Positions 37,401 to 48,599 are shown, counted from the stretch's first letter. The stretch: DNA of 64,000 nt from Platynereis dumerilii (GCA_026936325.1 JAPTHN010000008.1:21474703-21538702), one strand, 5' to 3'. The notes: generated from the sequence alone by a model not told the origin. Translations and numbers: made by a program.

Positions 37401-40400
37401 ATTTTACCAAAAGATAGATGGAAACATATTGCTGATAAATAACCAAAAGATAGATGGAAAGATGTTGCTTATAAATAACTTAGAGAGACAATGTTTATAT
37501 TTTACCAAAAGATAGATGGAAAGCTGTTGCTTATAAATAACTTAGAGAGACAATGCCTATATTTTACCAAAAGCTAGATGGAAAGATGCTGCTGATAAGT
37601 AACTTAAAGAGACAAAATCTATACTTTACCAAAAAAAAAGATGGTTATGTATTCACCTCTTAATTTCTCAATAACCATCTTCAGAGAGCTTATCAATAAA
37701 GTTTTAGAGGTAAAACTCAATATGGCTGACTGCTCCCGGGACATTGCAGGTTCGAATCTCAGCCATGTGCATTGGGGAACTGAGCATATCCTCCATAGCT
37801 CCTTGCTCCACTCTACCCAGTTGTAAATGGGTACTTGGCAATAGGCTGTCATGTCAACTATTGAATGCTTGACGAAAGAGCGTGTGAAATTCACTGCGCG
37901 CTGGTGTATACAGGGTGCTGAAAAAAATCCGTGCTTTCAAGAACAGGCCTGTCATTGTGAAATCTGTTTAGATTGATAGGGTCAATAAAATGGATAGTAA
38001 AAAAAAGACATTTACATAAATTTGCATCTAAAACTTATGAAAGTCAGACACTCTGGCAATGAGCTAAAGGGCTAGCCTCCAAGCCAAGAGCTTTAGGAGT
38101 AACCTGTTATTCCCAACCTACAACACCAGTCATATGCCTACTATGATAAAGTTTTAGTCTACTGCTGTATGTGCTGTTATTTGCAACTCAGTAACTGCTT
38201 ATTACCTTTCAAAGATATCCAAGAAAAAGGCAAACTGCATCAAATTTTATTATTTTAATACTGACATGGTATAAGACCTGTTTGTAACACTACACTACAT
38301 ACTTGGCATTACTTGCATAAGATGTAACTGAAAATAAGATGAAACTGGCATGTCTAATTGTTTCATAACACAGGTTATATGTGCTGCTTTGTAACAGCGA
38401 GTTTCATCGAATAACGCCATGCAAGCTTAGAGTGTGTCTCCGCAAGAGTAGCTGCAGACATTGAATAGGTGAAAACTGATAAGCTCTGCAAACAAGGTGT
38501 AACCTGATAAGCAGAAATATGCCTCATAACAAAGCCATGATATCAAATGTAAGACCATTTTTCGATGAGTCATGAATGCGTTTCCTGCGCCTTTCCTGCA
38601 GCGACATTTTATCATCTCCAATTTACTCTTGGCCAATGGCAATGCTGCTGGACAGATTTATATATAATGAGATCATATAATGTTACATATATTATATAGA
38701 TAGTGGATGGTGAGGAGACCAATATTGAGTTTTATTGGCCGAAGCAGTAATATTGGTCGAGGCCGTAGGCCGAGACCAATATTGCCTGCTAAGGCCAATA
38801 AAACTCAATATTGGTCGACTCAACATCCACTATTTGTTATATTCTGCACTACAATTTTCAGACTTATACATATTTGTAAAATACTGGCTTTTCTAAAGAT
38901 ACTTACTTTTTTTATATGAAATATACTTAATTTTTCCCAATATTTGCATTGGGCATATTTATAAAATGATAGATTGACTTTCCAAGAAGTTAAATTTTGC
39001 AAAACACAGCCTTGCCCTTAATAATTGGCAATTAAGTGCATGGTTGCTGCTGAGATCATAGGGGCACGCCAATATCACTCTCCACTAGCCAATAACACTT
39101 TTAAGACACAAATATCATTATTTATTGGTGTGTCATGTGACTGATATCCTGCTACATGATTGGCCTTAAAATTTTGATGCAGAATATTAGCTGGTATAAT
39201 GGCCCGGGTGAGGCATACCTGTATATGCGTTTGGACATTTTCAAATGCCAAAGAAAATTAAGCAGATTTGTAACTTTTTTTTTAATGAAAAAACAAAACA
39301 AAGAAAACCCATTGATCTGCCATTGTATATTCTGTACACAATACCAATTATATTAATACTGTTTTTCTTCAAATATCTATATAATTTAAAAGATGGCGTC
39401 CTGGGTTTATCTGAATTTCTACTCAATGTCATGTCTCTAATTTTCATTGTCCCTTCCTATGATCTTCAAGACAGAACTGTCCCCCTTTCAAACCAATCAT
39501 ATTCCTCTAAATATCCTAAATAATGATAATTCGTTTTAAGCTGATTTATACACAATACACAAGAGGGCTGCACCTGCAAGGTCTCTCCCAGTTGCTCCCT
39601 GTAGGGAGAACCGGCTTATTATATCATTTGATAAGCAACAACTAATAAGCTTTATATAATATTTAGTGAAAAAATCTACATAAGGCTGTGGAATAATTTT
39701 ATACCTTTTAAAAACTATCTATTAAAATATTTTCTGTGTTACAGGTACATGGCTCAATGTCAGTAAACGCTAAACCGCTAGGAGGATCAACACTAGAGGG
39801 CGTAGATGAAGCTGGGGCCCCCTGGAGGGAAATTGAAATGCCGCCGGTGGACACGCTCACGAAGGAAAATGTGCTAGATTACATTGCCCAGAGTGATGAT
39901 TCCTTCTTTAGCAGGAAGAGGAAGAGAGCTGAAAAAAGTCTGAATGATCCTGAGGTATGAAAGAGAAAAAATTGTGTGCCTAGATTTGACAAATGTCATC
40001 ATTAAGATGTATTTTCACTTTTGTGGACATACGATCGATGTTGTTTTATTTGATAAAATCTAACTCCACTCAGGCATAGAAAATATTTGCATATATTTTT
40101 GACATTGTCATCAGCAAGATATTTAATCATTTTTGTGAAAATGCAATGTTTTTAAAAATGTTTGCCAGTGAGTTTCTTCATTCGCATTCTGCAACAAGGA
40201 ATTGTGCTCTTACTATTTTTTAAATAATTATAATGAGGATTGATTTCTTGCAACTCTTAACATAAGTTGAAACTTCACTTTTGGTTAGAAGATAATTTAC
40301 TCGATTGTCGATTTTCCATAATATTATAGCACATACAAAAAATAACTTGAATGAAAAATAATATTTTTTTCTCCTTGAAGCTAGATTTCCACAATAACAA

Positions 40401-43400
40401 CCTATCTTACATTTACTTTTTAATTGAAGGTTGCGAGAGAATACATCAAAGCTTTCTTGGACTTGGAAGACAATGAGAACAACAATTTGGCAAATGCTTT
40501 AAACTTAGCGACATTAGCACAGGTCGAGAGGACCGACCGTTACGTCAAAAGAGAAGCGAAATTCATCCGAAAAGCTATCCAGGATGAGGAGAAACTTCAG
40601 CGGTTGAGAAAACAGTTGAAAGGTTTCCAGGATCCTGAGTCTTCCGAAGATAGGGTCAAGGCAGAAGGACCACAGTTGTTAAAACGAGATTCAAGGTAAG
40701 TTTGATTTTGGATATTTAAAAAAATTTAATCTGAATGTGCATTGCTATATCAACTTATTTATCAAAGACTTTGACGCATACCTAACTCCGACTACAGCAA
40801 AGAACATTGGCTGCCATTGTTATCCTACATGCCTCACATATTGGCCTTTATGACGCAATATGTCTTACAATATGCCTTATCAAAGACTTTGACGCATACC
40901 TAACTCCGACTACAGCAAAGAACATTGGCTGCCATTGTTATCCTACATGCCTCACATATTGGCCTTTATGACGCAATATGTCTTACTGTCATCGGATAAG
41001 AATTCATACTTCCACAACAGCTTGGTTGAGCATTGATGCAATGGCACGATTTCATTTGTTTCACTTATTTACAGGCAGCACTGTATTTATAATATGCGTT
41101 AAGGAAAAACAAAATACAATTATTTTGGCACGGCGACATAACATTGTTTAGTGTTATTGAAACTGTTTTAAAAAGTCCCTGACCGGGAAAACAAGTAAAT
41201 GATAAAAGCAAGGCGGAAGCAGCCCAAAAAGTAAATCATGAGGAGAATAGAATGACAAATATGTCTGTATAAAGTCGTAATTGCACTTTCTACTGACCTA
41301 ACTTAATCAATTGCAATTTGTGACTACCTCAGGTTTGGAGATGAAGAAGTCAACTTGATCGAAGAAGAAGATCCCGATCTTCAAGCAGCGGAAGAAGAAG
41401 CGGAAGAAGAGGCAGCTGAAGAGGCAGCTGAAGAAGCTGCAGAGCAGGAAGCTGAAGAAGATTTCGAAATGGCAGAAGCCGAAGCTGAGGCAGAGGAGGC
41501 TGCGGTTGAAGAAAGCAGAATCGAAGCCATGAGAGCAGCTTTGCGGCAAAAGTTGCAGGAGTTCTTGATCAAATCAGCGGTCGCTAGTGACAAGCTGGAT
41601 CCTTCAGCTCTGCAGTTCCTTAACAAGCCCCTCAACAACTTCCAGCCAGAGGATATTGATAGTGAAGGTATGTAAATGTAATTCTTTCTGATGACTGTTA
41701 GTGGCTAAGGAAGTTAGGAGATACAAATTATCAGGAAAATTGAGTAATCTGCAGTTTGGCAAACAGACAGACAGAATGTATTTATTCTTGATTCAATGGT
41801 TACAAAATGAACATACATGAGGGTATAAATAATTACTATCATATAATATGAACCTTGAAGCAATGGGGATTTGCATAAGGCAGAAGCCGCTGTCTGCAAA
41901 CCACCACAAATATGTATGAAAAATAGATTATCTAGTACATATAAATTTGACTGTATGTGTGCAAAGCATCTATTTGTCTCACCAGTGGCAATACATTACT
42001 CATTAGTAAATGAGATTGCTGTGTTTAAAGTCATGTTTAAAATTATCAATAACTAAAAAAATAGCTTTCCTTTGCTGAATTTAGTATTTATCACTTATAA
42101 TTGTCAATGCGAATGTATTTTAGGCACTAGGTTCTGCATTTTTGACCTATAAAAATTATGATTGATGGGAAAAATTTGTCAAAATGACACACTTCAACAC
42201 GATCATAATATACAAGTATGTTATATTTTACCTACTGACTTTCATGAGTCTCTTCATTGTGTCTAGGTGAACTCTACCTTAATCCATTCTGGAGGGAGAT
42301 TATGGCTCGTTATCAGGATAACGAAGTAGAGAAGCGAGGTGGAGAGATGGAGGAGATGGAGGTGCCTGAAGATCTGGGTGATATTGAGGATGGTACGTAT
42401 CTCCGCTGGATTAACATTATATCGCTACAGCCGGTAGCCTAGGGAGTTTCGTCATTGTGGAAAGCTTTAAGGGTATCTTAATTTGATGACCTAAATGACA
42501 TATATACGGACATTTGGGAAAATGGTTCATCGAGATGGCTTTTGCATCAGATACATTATATTTCGACAAGTATTGATCACAATTTGGTGCACAAATCTGT
42601 TTGAACAATTTGCCCATTTTATTTGTATATCGCATGCCAGGGGCAAAATTGATAATTCACGGAGAGTTATTGGTTTGGAGTACTATAAAAATTATAGAAC
42701 ATCATGGAGGAAAACATAACTGTTTCTCCTATTTTCATTATGTAATTCATTCCATTAATCAGCATATAATGTATAGATATACAATGTGATATTCTTGAAT
42801 AAAGCAAATCAAAACTTTAAATAACATCAAGGTAGTATGACCCAATTCTCCATCACAGCAGTAAGTGCTACCTCATTGGGGTCATCTGTCTAGGAGAGCA
42901 CCCAATATCCAAAATCAGCAAAAAAGACAATGCTAACGATTGCATTAAATTTGTCACTTCAGATGAAGATCTTATTGAAGAAGAGTCTCCGGAGGAGTCG
43001 GAAGTGTCAGACGTCTTGGAGTCGTATGTGAACAGCCTGACTCCATTTGAGAAGGAGGAGTTGCAGGAGGAGGTCAATGAAGAGCTTAGCGAAGCTGAAG
43101 AAGGTAGGAGAAGCAGTCTGGTGAAACTGAGAACTGCATGCTGCTGCCACCTGGCACAAAAGTTGATTTCCTATGCTACAGCATTGCTGTCCCAAGAAAT
43201 AGTTCCAATTTCATTGCACATTCACAAAATTTCTATTCAACATAGATGTATACCAGAGTCAGACTCGGCAATCACATTCTCTAAGGAAGTAGACAAGGCC
43301 ATCAGCACACTCAGAAACAGCCCCGGTGTCTTCCAGACAAAATTGTGTGTGTTCTTCTGGTCCAAAGTTGGTGGACTGCTCGCAGGAGCTCGCTGAATAG

Positions 43401-44321
43401 CACACTAGTCATTAGGTGGCAACACAAGACAGCATATGTTCTGATCTGTGGCAATGCAAGAGCAGTCCACTTGTAGACAGTAGGAGAAGAGTATTGTGTT
43501 TACACAGCAGGGGTTCCTTCAATGATGTTGTACTACTATGTATTAAGTTACGCAAATAGAAACAGGCATGATGATTGATGAACCTGGTCAAAAGGCCCCT
43601 CTGGTATACATTTACAGTAAAACACTTGATTTCTGATCATAATGCTGAAAGCACTTTTTTTACAATTTTTACTTTGACTGGATACCAAGTTTTCCCTAAC
43701 ACACTCTACTTTTGTATATTTACTCAGCCTGCAAGGCGGAGTATTGTAAGGGTAGGCATTTTCTGGGATCTCTGCTTGTGGGTTTGTGTGTTTGTTAATC
43801 GACTCCTGCCAACAATTCTCAATGGATTAAAATTTCCTTTGGCACGATGTGTTCATTTGTGCTACACAATACCTGATTAAATTTTGGTGAATATTGAAGA
43901 ATTTTTGGGGCTACAGTTAAAGAAATTCGAAATTAGGCCTCTACCGAGCTGCATGCAGCTGTAATAGTATACCAGTCATTTTTGCACTTGCAGTCTAAGA
44001 GAGTGCATATATTTCTACAGCCTGTTCAGCAATTGTGAATCTTGATTGAATCTAGTTAACTAGAGAATTCTACGGATTGTTATTGCTTCTTGATTGGCAT
44101 TGGTCAGTGTAATCATCATCAAATGCAATTAGTGGCCGCTTATCCAGATCTTTTTCATTTTTCAACAGACATGTCAATTGCATAGTAACTATACTATCAA
44201 TTGAAGGTCATTTTACTTCATCATACTTTGCTGGAAAAAAGGACAAATAATTATTTTAAAACTATTTTAAAAACCAGACAGATGGATAGAGACATAAAAA
44301 GATGGAAAGACGTTTAGATAA

Positions 44322-44398
<77 letters not shown>

Positions 44399-45933
44399 CA
44401 TATACATAGATAAATAGATTCATCGATTGACTGCCATATTCATTAATAGCTCCAATGGGCCCTTTGAAAAACTGTTTATCTGATATGGTTACCCTTTAGA
44501 AACATTTACTATAATTTTTTTTTTTAATTGATAAAGGATATCATGAATCAGAAAGTTGTGTTCAACTTCAGTCTTAATTTGAAGGCAGGCTGAGGTATGC
44601 GATCTCCGAGCGCTCATTCTAGTTTATATTGTATTGCTGGTTTTTTTTCAGAGCTCTGTCCTGCACTAGATTTAACAGATGGCTGTTCGTTTGCAAGAAA
44701 GATGGGTCTGCGCCTCGATGCAGAGGCCCAAGACCTATGCAACAGGCATCAGCTATGTTATATGTGTGTAAGTGTACATGTAGAAGAATTTATTTGAAAT
44801 TTTGATTTCAGTAATTTCTCAGCTGGCCATCTTCTTTTAGTGAATATAATAGTAAAACCTATCTGGAAAGGGCTGCAGTTGATGATTTTATATTGGAAAA
44901 TACAGTTCCATCTTCTTGTTGTGGTAAACATAATGAATGTCATCTTTATAGGTTCTGTACTGCCTCAAAAAGAAAACTATTATTTCTTGTGTCTTCTTCA
45001 GAGGTTCGTAAGAAGTAAATTTCAGGTCCTTGTGCTTGGTATGCATGTCATATAATTATGGCGAATATGTACTAAACTCTGGAAAAAAAATATATGCAGC
45101 TTTGTTAACAAATATGCTAGAGAAATAATATTAGATCTTTTTTAATCAACGGACTTTTTCTTTTTCTTCAAGGGGTCAACACATGGCATCAAATCGCTGC
45201 AGTGTGATTCAGGTTACATGGAGGAGGCGGACCGGCTATGCGATGCCGAGGATGACAGCTTAGGGTGCAAACAAGATGCCCTAGAATTTTTTACCCTCAT
45301 GGCGCAGGTATGGAATGGGTGTCATGAATGGGTGTCATAAAAGGGCCAGAATCTCCCACATATGATTTCTTTGAAAACCTGGTTTGCTATGAATATGGAC
45401 TACATCAAAAACAAAAATCAGAATCAGTCTATTGAAATTAGAACTTGAATATCTATAATTATATAATTTTATTTGAATCAATTTTGATGCATGGAGATTT
45501 TATGGATTTTTCAATTCTGACGTTTAAGAAATATTTAACTCTATCACTTAGGTTAACCATCACAGGATGTTCATTTATGTTGATTAGAGAGGTTTTGATA
45601 CATGTTTCTGTGTGTCGTGAAGGTGCAGTTTGCCAGAATTACAATTAGGATAGCACTTGTACATGTATACACATGTCATACGTAAACGTATCAGAATATT
45701 ATCCATAAACTAAGAAAAAAGTAAAAATGGTTGGATCTGTCCCTGCCTTAGATCTGGTTTAGGCCCTAAACACTATCTGTTGGGGGGAAATCACGCCTGT
45801 GGCTTTCAACTGTTATAATTGAGAGTTTACTTTTTCATTTTTTCAGGCGCACAATTATTTAGGTTCTGCAAATAATCCCGATGAGTGCTACTCCTCATGT
45901 ACGCTGGACTACATTTACGGCTTGACAAAGTAG
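30981..45933 (+). CDS. Acidic granin-like secreted protein with C-terminal Cys-rich, PLA2-like domain (11 coding exons)
   Basis: Joined coding exons 30998-31498, 32173-32361, 34996-35214, 39745-39954, 40430-40695, 41333-41667, 42267-42392, 42963-43103, 44652-44767, 45173-45307 and 45847-45933 keep frame at every junction and give 774 residues. Visible parts: signal peptide (about 1-23, cleavage after ASA); an RKR site at 27-29; a long Asp/Glu-rich body; further basic sites near 204 (KR), 360-364 (RKRKR), 413 (KR), 458 (KR) and 596 (KR); an Ala/Glu coiled coil (about 478-525); and a C-terminal domain (about 664-774) with ten Cys at 665, 674, 692, 698, 701, 712, 724, 733, 760 and 764. The core CNRHQLCYMC resembles the C-x2-H-D-x-CY helix of secreted phospholipase A2, but Gln replaces the Asp after the His. 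Acid-rich bodies with dibasic sites typify granins and prohormones packed in regulated secretory granules. Function is therefore inferred as a granule matrix protein or peptide precursor. No named family was recognised with certainty. An acceptor at 30980 suggests an upstream non-coding exon. Confidence 0.85.
31860..32120. mobile_element. hAT-type MITE in intron 1, 261 bp, carrying CRE palindromes
   Basis: Ends CATAGAAATACATAGAACGG and its complement, flanked by a perfect 8-bp target duplication TTGCTGAA (31852-31859 and 32121-32128), the signature of the hAT superfamily. The inside is itself palindromic and contains TGACGTCA twice (31955-31962 and 32023-32030), plus TGATGTCAC variants. Confidence 0.95.
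32173..32361 (+). CDS. Exon 2: acidic segment ending near a KR site
   Basis: Acceptor TATTGCAG before 32173, donor GTAAGA at 32362, 63 codons, phase 0 at both ends. Contains a run of seven Glu followed by KR, a likely prohormone convertase site. Confidence 0.88.
32585..33438. mobile_element. TA-flanked inverted-repeat element with iterated words in intron 2, 854 bp
   Basis: Ends GAGTAGGTTGGGGCAAGAAG and, reversed at the right, GAGTAGGTCGAGGCATGCAG, with TA on both outer sides (32583-32584 and 33439-33440). GGGGC(A/G)AGAGGCCC-like words recur near 32605, 32925, 32945 and 33235. No transposase frame. Confidence 0.85.
34022..34270 (+). repeat. Tandem repeat in intron 3, four units of about 63 bp
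   Basis: A GGTCACCATAGTCTCCTT-type word recurs at 34054, 34117, 34179 and 34243. The stretches between are diverged. Confidence 0.85.
34996..35214 (+). CDS. Exon 3: acidic segment
   Basis: Acceptor TTAACAG before 34996, donor GTTAGA at 35215, 73 codons, phase 0 at both ends. Glu/Asp/Lys-rich with one N-glycosylation sequon (NIT). Confidence 0.87.
36100..36195 (+). repeat. 22-bp tandem repeat in intron 3, four units
   Basis: The unit AAATTTGCACACAATTTTGC plus AG repeats with few changes, followed by decayed TTGCAGATATTG. Low-complexity AT-rich surroundings. Confidence 0.88.
37040..37650 (+). repeat. 62-bp tandem array in intron 3, about nine units
   Basis: The unit contains AACTTAGAGAGACAATG, ATTTTACCAAAAGATAGATG and GTTGCTTATAAAT. 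One unit near 37430-37450 is truncated. Confidence 0.93.
37721..37960 (+). mobile_element. tRNA-headed SINE (family 2), 5' damaged
   Basis: B box GCAGGTTCGAATCTC, then the body blocks GGGGAACTGAGCATATCCTC, GTAAATGGGTACTTGGCAAT and AACAGGCCTGTCATTG. The A-box half of the head is not preserved. Confidence 0.85.
38703..38830. mobile_element. TA-flanked hairpin MITE in intron 3, 128 bp
   Basis: Ends GTGGATG and CATCCAC with TA outside both. Inner arms CCAATATTGAGTTTTATTGG and its complement pair around a GGCCGTAGGCC centre. Confidence 0.88.
39745..39954 (+). CDS. Exon 4: segment with RKRKR cleavage cluster
   Basis: Acceptor GTGTTACAG before 39745, donor GTATGA at 39955, 70 codons, phase 0. The stretch NVLDYIAQSDDSFFSRKRKR, directly followed by basic residues, is the best candidate for a released peptide boundary in the body of the protein. 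Confidence 0.87.
40430..40695 (+). CDS. Exon 5: helical, charged segment
   Basis: Acceptor TTGAAG before 40430, donor GTAAGT at 40696. 88 codons plus two bases, the split Arg codon being completed in exon 6. Less acidic than the rest, with KR sites near residues 413 and 458. Confidence 0.87.
40763..41085. repeat. Dispersed repeat with internal 118-bp tandem duplication, intron 5
   Basis: A block beginning ATCAAAGACTTTGACGC occurs at 40761 and 40879. The remainder matches one arm of the foldback at 2481-2924, so both belong to one family. Confidence 0.8.
41333..41667 (+). CDS. Exon 6: Ala/Glu-rich coiled coil
   Basis: Acceptor CTACCTCAG before 41333, donor GTATGT at 41668, ends in phase 1. 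Contains repeated EEAAEEA-type units followed by a helix with ALRQKLQEFLIKS. Slippage of GAAGAGGCAGCT-like codon repeats probably built this stretch. Confidence 0.88.
42267..42392 (+). CDS. Exon 7: segment with YLNPFWREIMARYQDN
   Basis: Acceptor GTGTCTAG before 42267, donor GTACGT at 42393, enters and leaves in phase 1. The aromatic, non-acidic stretch YLNPFWREIMARYQDN followed by a KR looks conserved-type rather than linker and could be a bioactive peptide. Confidence 0.86.
42963..43103 (+). CDS. Exon 8: acidic linker
   Basis: Acceptor GTCACTTCAG before 42963, donor GTAGGA at 43104, phase 1 in and out. Encodes EEESPEESEV and an SYVNSLTPFEKEEL helix. Read-through into the intron gives a longer open frame, but the splice frame to exon 9 is exact. 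Confidence 0.86.
44323..44398. repeat. (GATA)n microsatellite in intron 8
   Basis: About 18-19 copies of GATA without interruption, with decayed units at both sides. Confidence 0.97.
44652..44767 (+). CDS. Exon 9: start of the Cys-rich domain
   Basis: Acceptor with a T8 tract and CAG before 44652, donor GTAAGT at 44768. It supplies five of the ten Cys, including the CNRHQLCYMC core. Confidence 0.9.
45173..45307 (+). CDS. Exon 10: Cys-rich domain, middle
   Basis: Acceptor TTTTCTTCAAG before 45173, donor GTATGG at 45308, 45 codons, phase 0. Encodes three Cys (QCDSGY, RLCDAE, LGCKQD). Confidence 0.9.
45847..45933 (+). CDS. Exon 11: end of the Cys-rich domain and stop
   Basis: Acceptor TTTTTTCAG before 45847. 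28 codons to TAG at 45931-45933, immediately followed by a second TAG. Supplies the last two Cys (ECYSSCTLDYIYG). Confidence 0.9.
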   Translation, partial: AHNYLGSANNPDECYSSCTLDYIYGLTK

Positions 45934-46110
45934 TAGCCGGTGTAGACATATGTTTGGAACCTGTTGTCACCATGGCGATGCCGCCATGTTGTGTGTGCTG
46001 CCCAAAAATTGATGACGTCACCAAGAATCCCCTCAATGATGGAGAAACGTGGAGCTATGGCAAACTGAACATTAAGTGATTAAGATGAAAGACAAACAAA
46101 CAATTAGTTA
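45934..46110 (+). other. 3' UTR of the acidic secreted-protein gene
   Basis: Sequence after the stop. No canonical AATAAA follows closely; variant AATACA-like hexamers occur near 46205. The block 45995-46110 is repeated in diverged form at 47870-48003. Confidence 0.5.
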
Positions 46111-46629
46111 TTTATTATCAAATATTTGTTTATTTTCACAACAAAACAACAATTTTATATATATCCTGGATATTGAGCTATGTTCTATATGTTGTTTCAT
46201 TTGTACATGAAAAAAAATACATTCCTTTTGTGATTCGTTAGTGATTTGTACGACATTATAATCTTTACCAGAAGTATTGCTATGAAATAATTGAAGTTGG
46301 GTGTAGTAATTACAATATGACTATATATGACCTAATTATATATGACCTAATTATATGACCTAATTATACAGTGTAGTGATTATATATGACCATTCAGTGA
46401 TTCGTTTCATTGTGAAGGAGTACAACATTACATAACATTATTATGAGATAGACAATAGATGGGAAGAAAAGGAAAGCAGTTATGTAAAATGATGCAAAAG
46501 TATGTAAAGGTAATATCTGGCATGTCAATAATATTTGCTGGTAAAGTTTTGCCGGTGAATTGAGGTATTTTACGTAAAAGTAAGCATAAACGAAAGGAAT
46601 ATTTACTTGCGAATGAGAAAGTAAGAAAG
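46111..46629. other. Intergenic, short TATATGACC repeats
   Basis: AT-rich, with a few tandem TATATGACCTAATTA units near 46320-46390. No gene. Confidence 0.5.
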
Positions 46630-46652
46630 TTTTACGACGGAACTTGAATACT

Positions 46653-46823
46653 ATGGCACAAAGTGACGATGACCATTCTAACGAAAATTTCGACGGAATC
46701 TCGGCGATCGTTCGTTTGGCGTCGCCGTACTCAGCGGGCAGTGATGTGTGTTTGGCAGGCTGTAGCCGTAGTCGTGTTTTTGGGGTAATACAAGACGGAG
46801 TTCAGCCAATCATGTCTGTCTGA
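46653..46823 (+). CDS. Small ORF (56 codons) in a CpG-rich patch; possible first exon
   Basis: ATG at 46653, stop TGA at 46821. The product begins MAQSDDDHSNENFDG and has no recognised domain. A possible donor GTAATA at 46790 would make it a first coding exon. The surrounding 220 bases (46630-46850) carry about 20 CpG in a region otherwise almost without CpG, like an unmethylated promoter or first exon. No downstream exons were found, so this is a candidate only. Confidence 0.3.
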   Translation: MAQSDDDHSNENFDGISAIVRLASPYSAGSDVCLAGCSRSRVFGVIQDGVQPIMSV

Positions 46824-46849
46824 GTACGGGTCGCGTTTGAAGCAGTTAT

Positions 46850-47869
46850 ATTGTTGTTGCTGATATGCGAAGTGATACGATATATATACATAAAATATAT
46901 TTTACTAAATATATAACTTATAAAGTATATATAGTAATGTAGGCCAGTGATAAAATGCACATGTCTGTAAGTAAATATACAAATATCTATTAAATATATA
47001 TAAATATTATATATAGCTAGGTATATAGAAATTTGTTTGGTCGTTCAGTAAGCCAATTATTTCATTCGTCCGCATTGTAAGTTGAGTGACCCAATTGTGT
47101 ATGTATAGGCTTTAATATAATCTCTATATTCATCACAATTAATGAATTGTTATGCAGATAACAGTGAAAATTATCATAAATGTCCTACATTAAACATAGT
47201 GTGCCTAGCCTGGTTTTGTTGTAATTGTAATGATGCTTCTTTGTATGTCACAATATTAGTCCTCTTTAATGTTGAAATGATTTCGCTTTTAATAATGCTT
47301 TCGATGAACATTTTTGATTTAAAGAGTATCTTCTGCTTGTATGATCAGTGCATTATCATGTCATGAATTATAATATAAAGATGGATTTAGGTGATAAAAA
47401 CAATTATGACTAAATGATGTTACGATAACAATTATAAAAAAATGTGTGAAAATTGTTATTCTTTACCGAAGCAACATTGTGATTTAACAACCAAAAGTTC
47501 AAGAACGGGGTATATTATAGTACAGTGTCTGTGTATATTGTAATGGACAAATTATGCTTTGTTGACCCTCCTAAGTCCTCTGCATTGTGTAACATTTCAT
47601 GATTGAAGGCAGTTTGTCAAATAGTGTCAAAATATCCAAAAATACCAAAAATAAAAGCATGTTGTACAAAATGTCTGTTTATTGGCTTTTGATATCATAC
47701 ATCACATATAAACAATATATTATAACAATCATGACATATCTATACATATCTATACATGAGCAGTTTGAACTCTCGGTATACGGTGGGCATCATGAATAAG
47801 TTCAACTTTTTTTATAAATGTCAATTGGATGGTTCTTAAAGACAACTTGATCGTTGTATGTTCTGTTTT
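46850..47869. other. Intergenic, no gene recognised
   Basis: TA-rich low-complexity sequence near 46880-47030, then ordinary AT-rich DNA with short frames. Confidence 0.4.
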
Positions 47870-48003
47870 TGCTGTCAGTTTGTTTAATGCCCAAAAATTT
47901 ATGATGTCACCAAGAGTCCCTCTCAGTGATGAAGAAATGTGGGGCAATGGCAAACTGAACATTGTGTGATTGTGTGCTTAAAATGACAATGAGAAACAAA
48001 CAA
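47870..48003 (+). repeat. Diverged duplicate of the 3' UTR block
   Basis: Shares GCCCAAAAATT-ATGA-GTCACCAAGA, GATG(A/G)AGAAA and ATGGCAAACTGAACATT-GTGATT with 45995-46110 in the same order. The coding exon 11 part is not recognisably copied. Confidence 0.75.
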
Positions 48004-48599
48004 TTCAAATTGTAGAGAGTCATTTTCTCAGTGTCGCATTCGACGCATACCATGTAAGTTGAGTCCGAGTGAAAATAAATTATCAGCTTTCGAGTTGAAT
48101 TCATTCATGAGGCCTGCTGTACACTAAGACATTAATTATTTGATTCCATCATTATAAGATGCAACATGACTTCGTTCAAACTGATGAGTTTCTTTTATGT
48201 ATTAATTTTTGGAAGAGAAAACCATGTCTTTCCGCGCAAAGTGAAATCTCCAAGATGATAATAGACTAAAGCGACGATGTTCAAATCTCAATTTGAGAGG
48301 ACAAACACATGATTTGCCAAGAAATTTTTTAGTGATGAATGTCTGGACATAAATGAATACAATCATTTGATGTACAAAAACAAATAAAATTGACATATTA
48401 GACTGCAAAAATCATCTTATCATTATCATTTATGATTATCTATCCGATTACCAATATATATGATGAAAGTCAAGCAAATCCCTCCTGTCTTGATCTTAAT
48501 TAACTGATTCGTCAAACTTCTGAATTTTTCACTAGGGGTCACTGACTTTCTCTGTACCATAGTTTATAGATGTTTCTAGAGGCTCTGTACTTTAACCCT
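48004..48599. other. Intergenic, no gene recognised
   Basis: AT-rich, with short chance frames only. Confidence 0.4.

Noticed and set aside
43004-43396. Longer exon 8 reading through to a stop at 43396
   Set aside because: The donor at 43104 joins exon 9 in exact phase and restores the Cys domain; the read-through part is intron.
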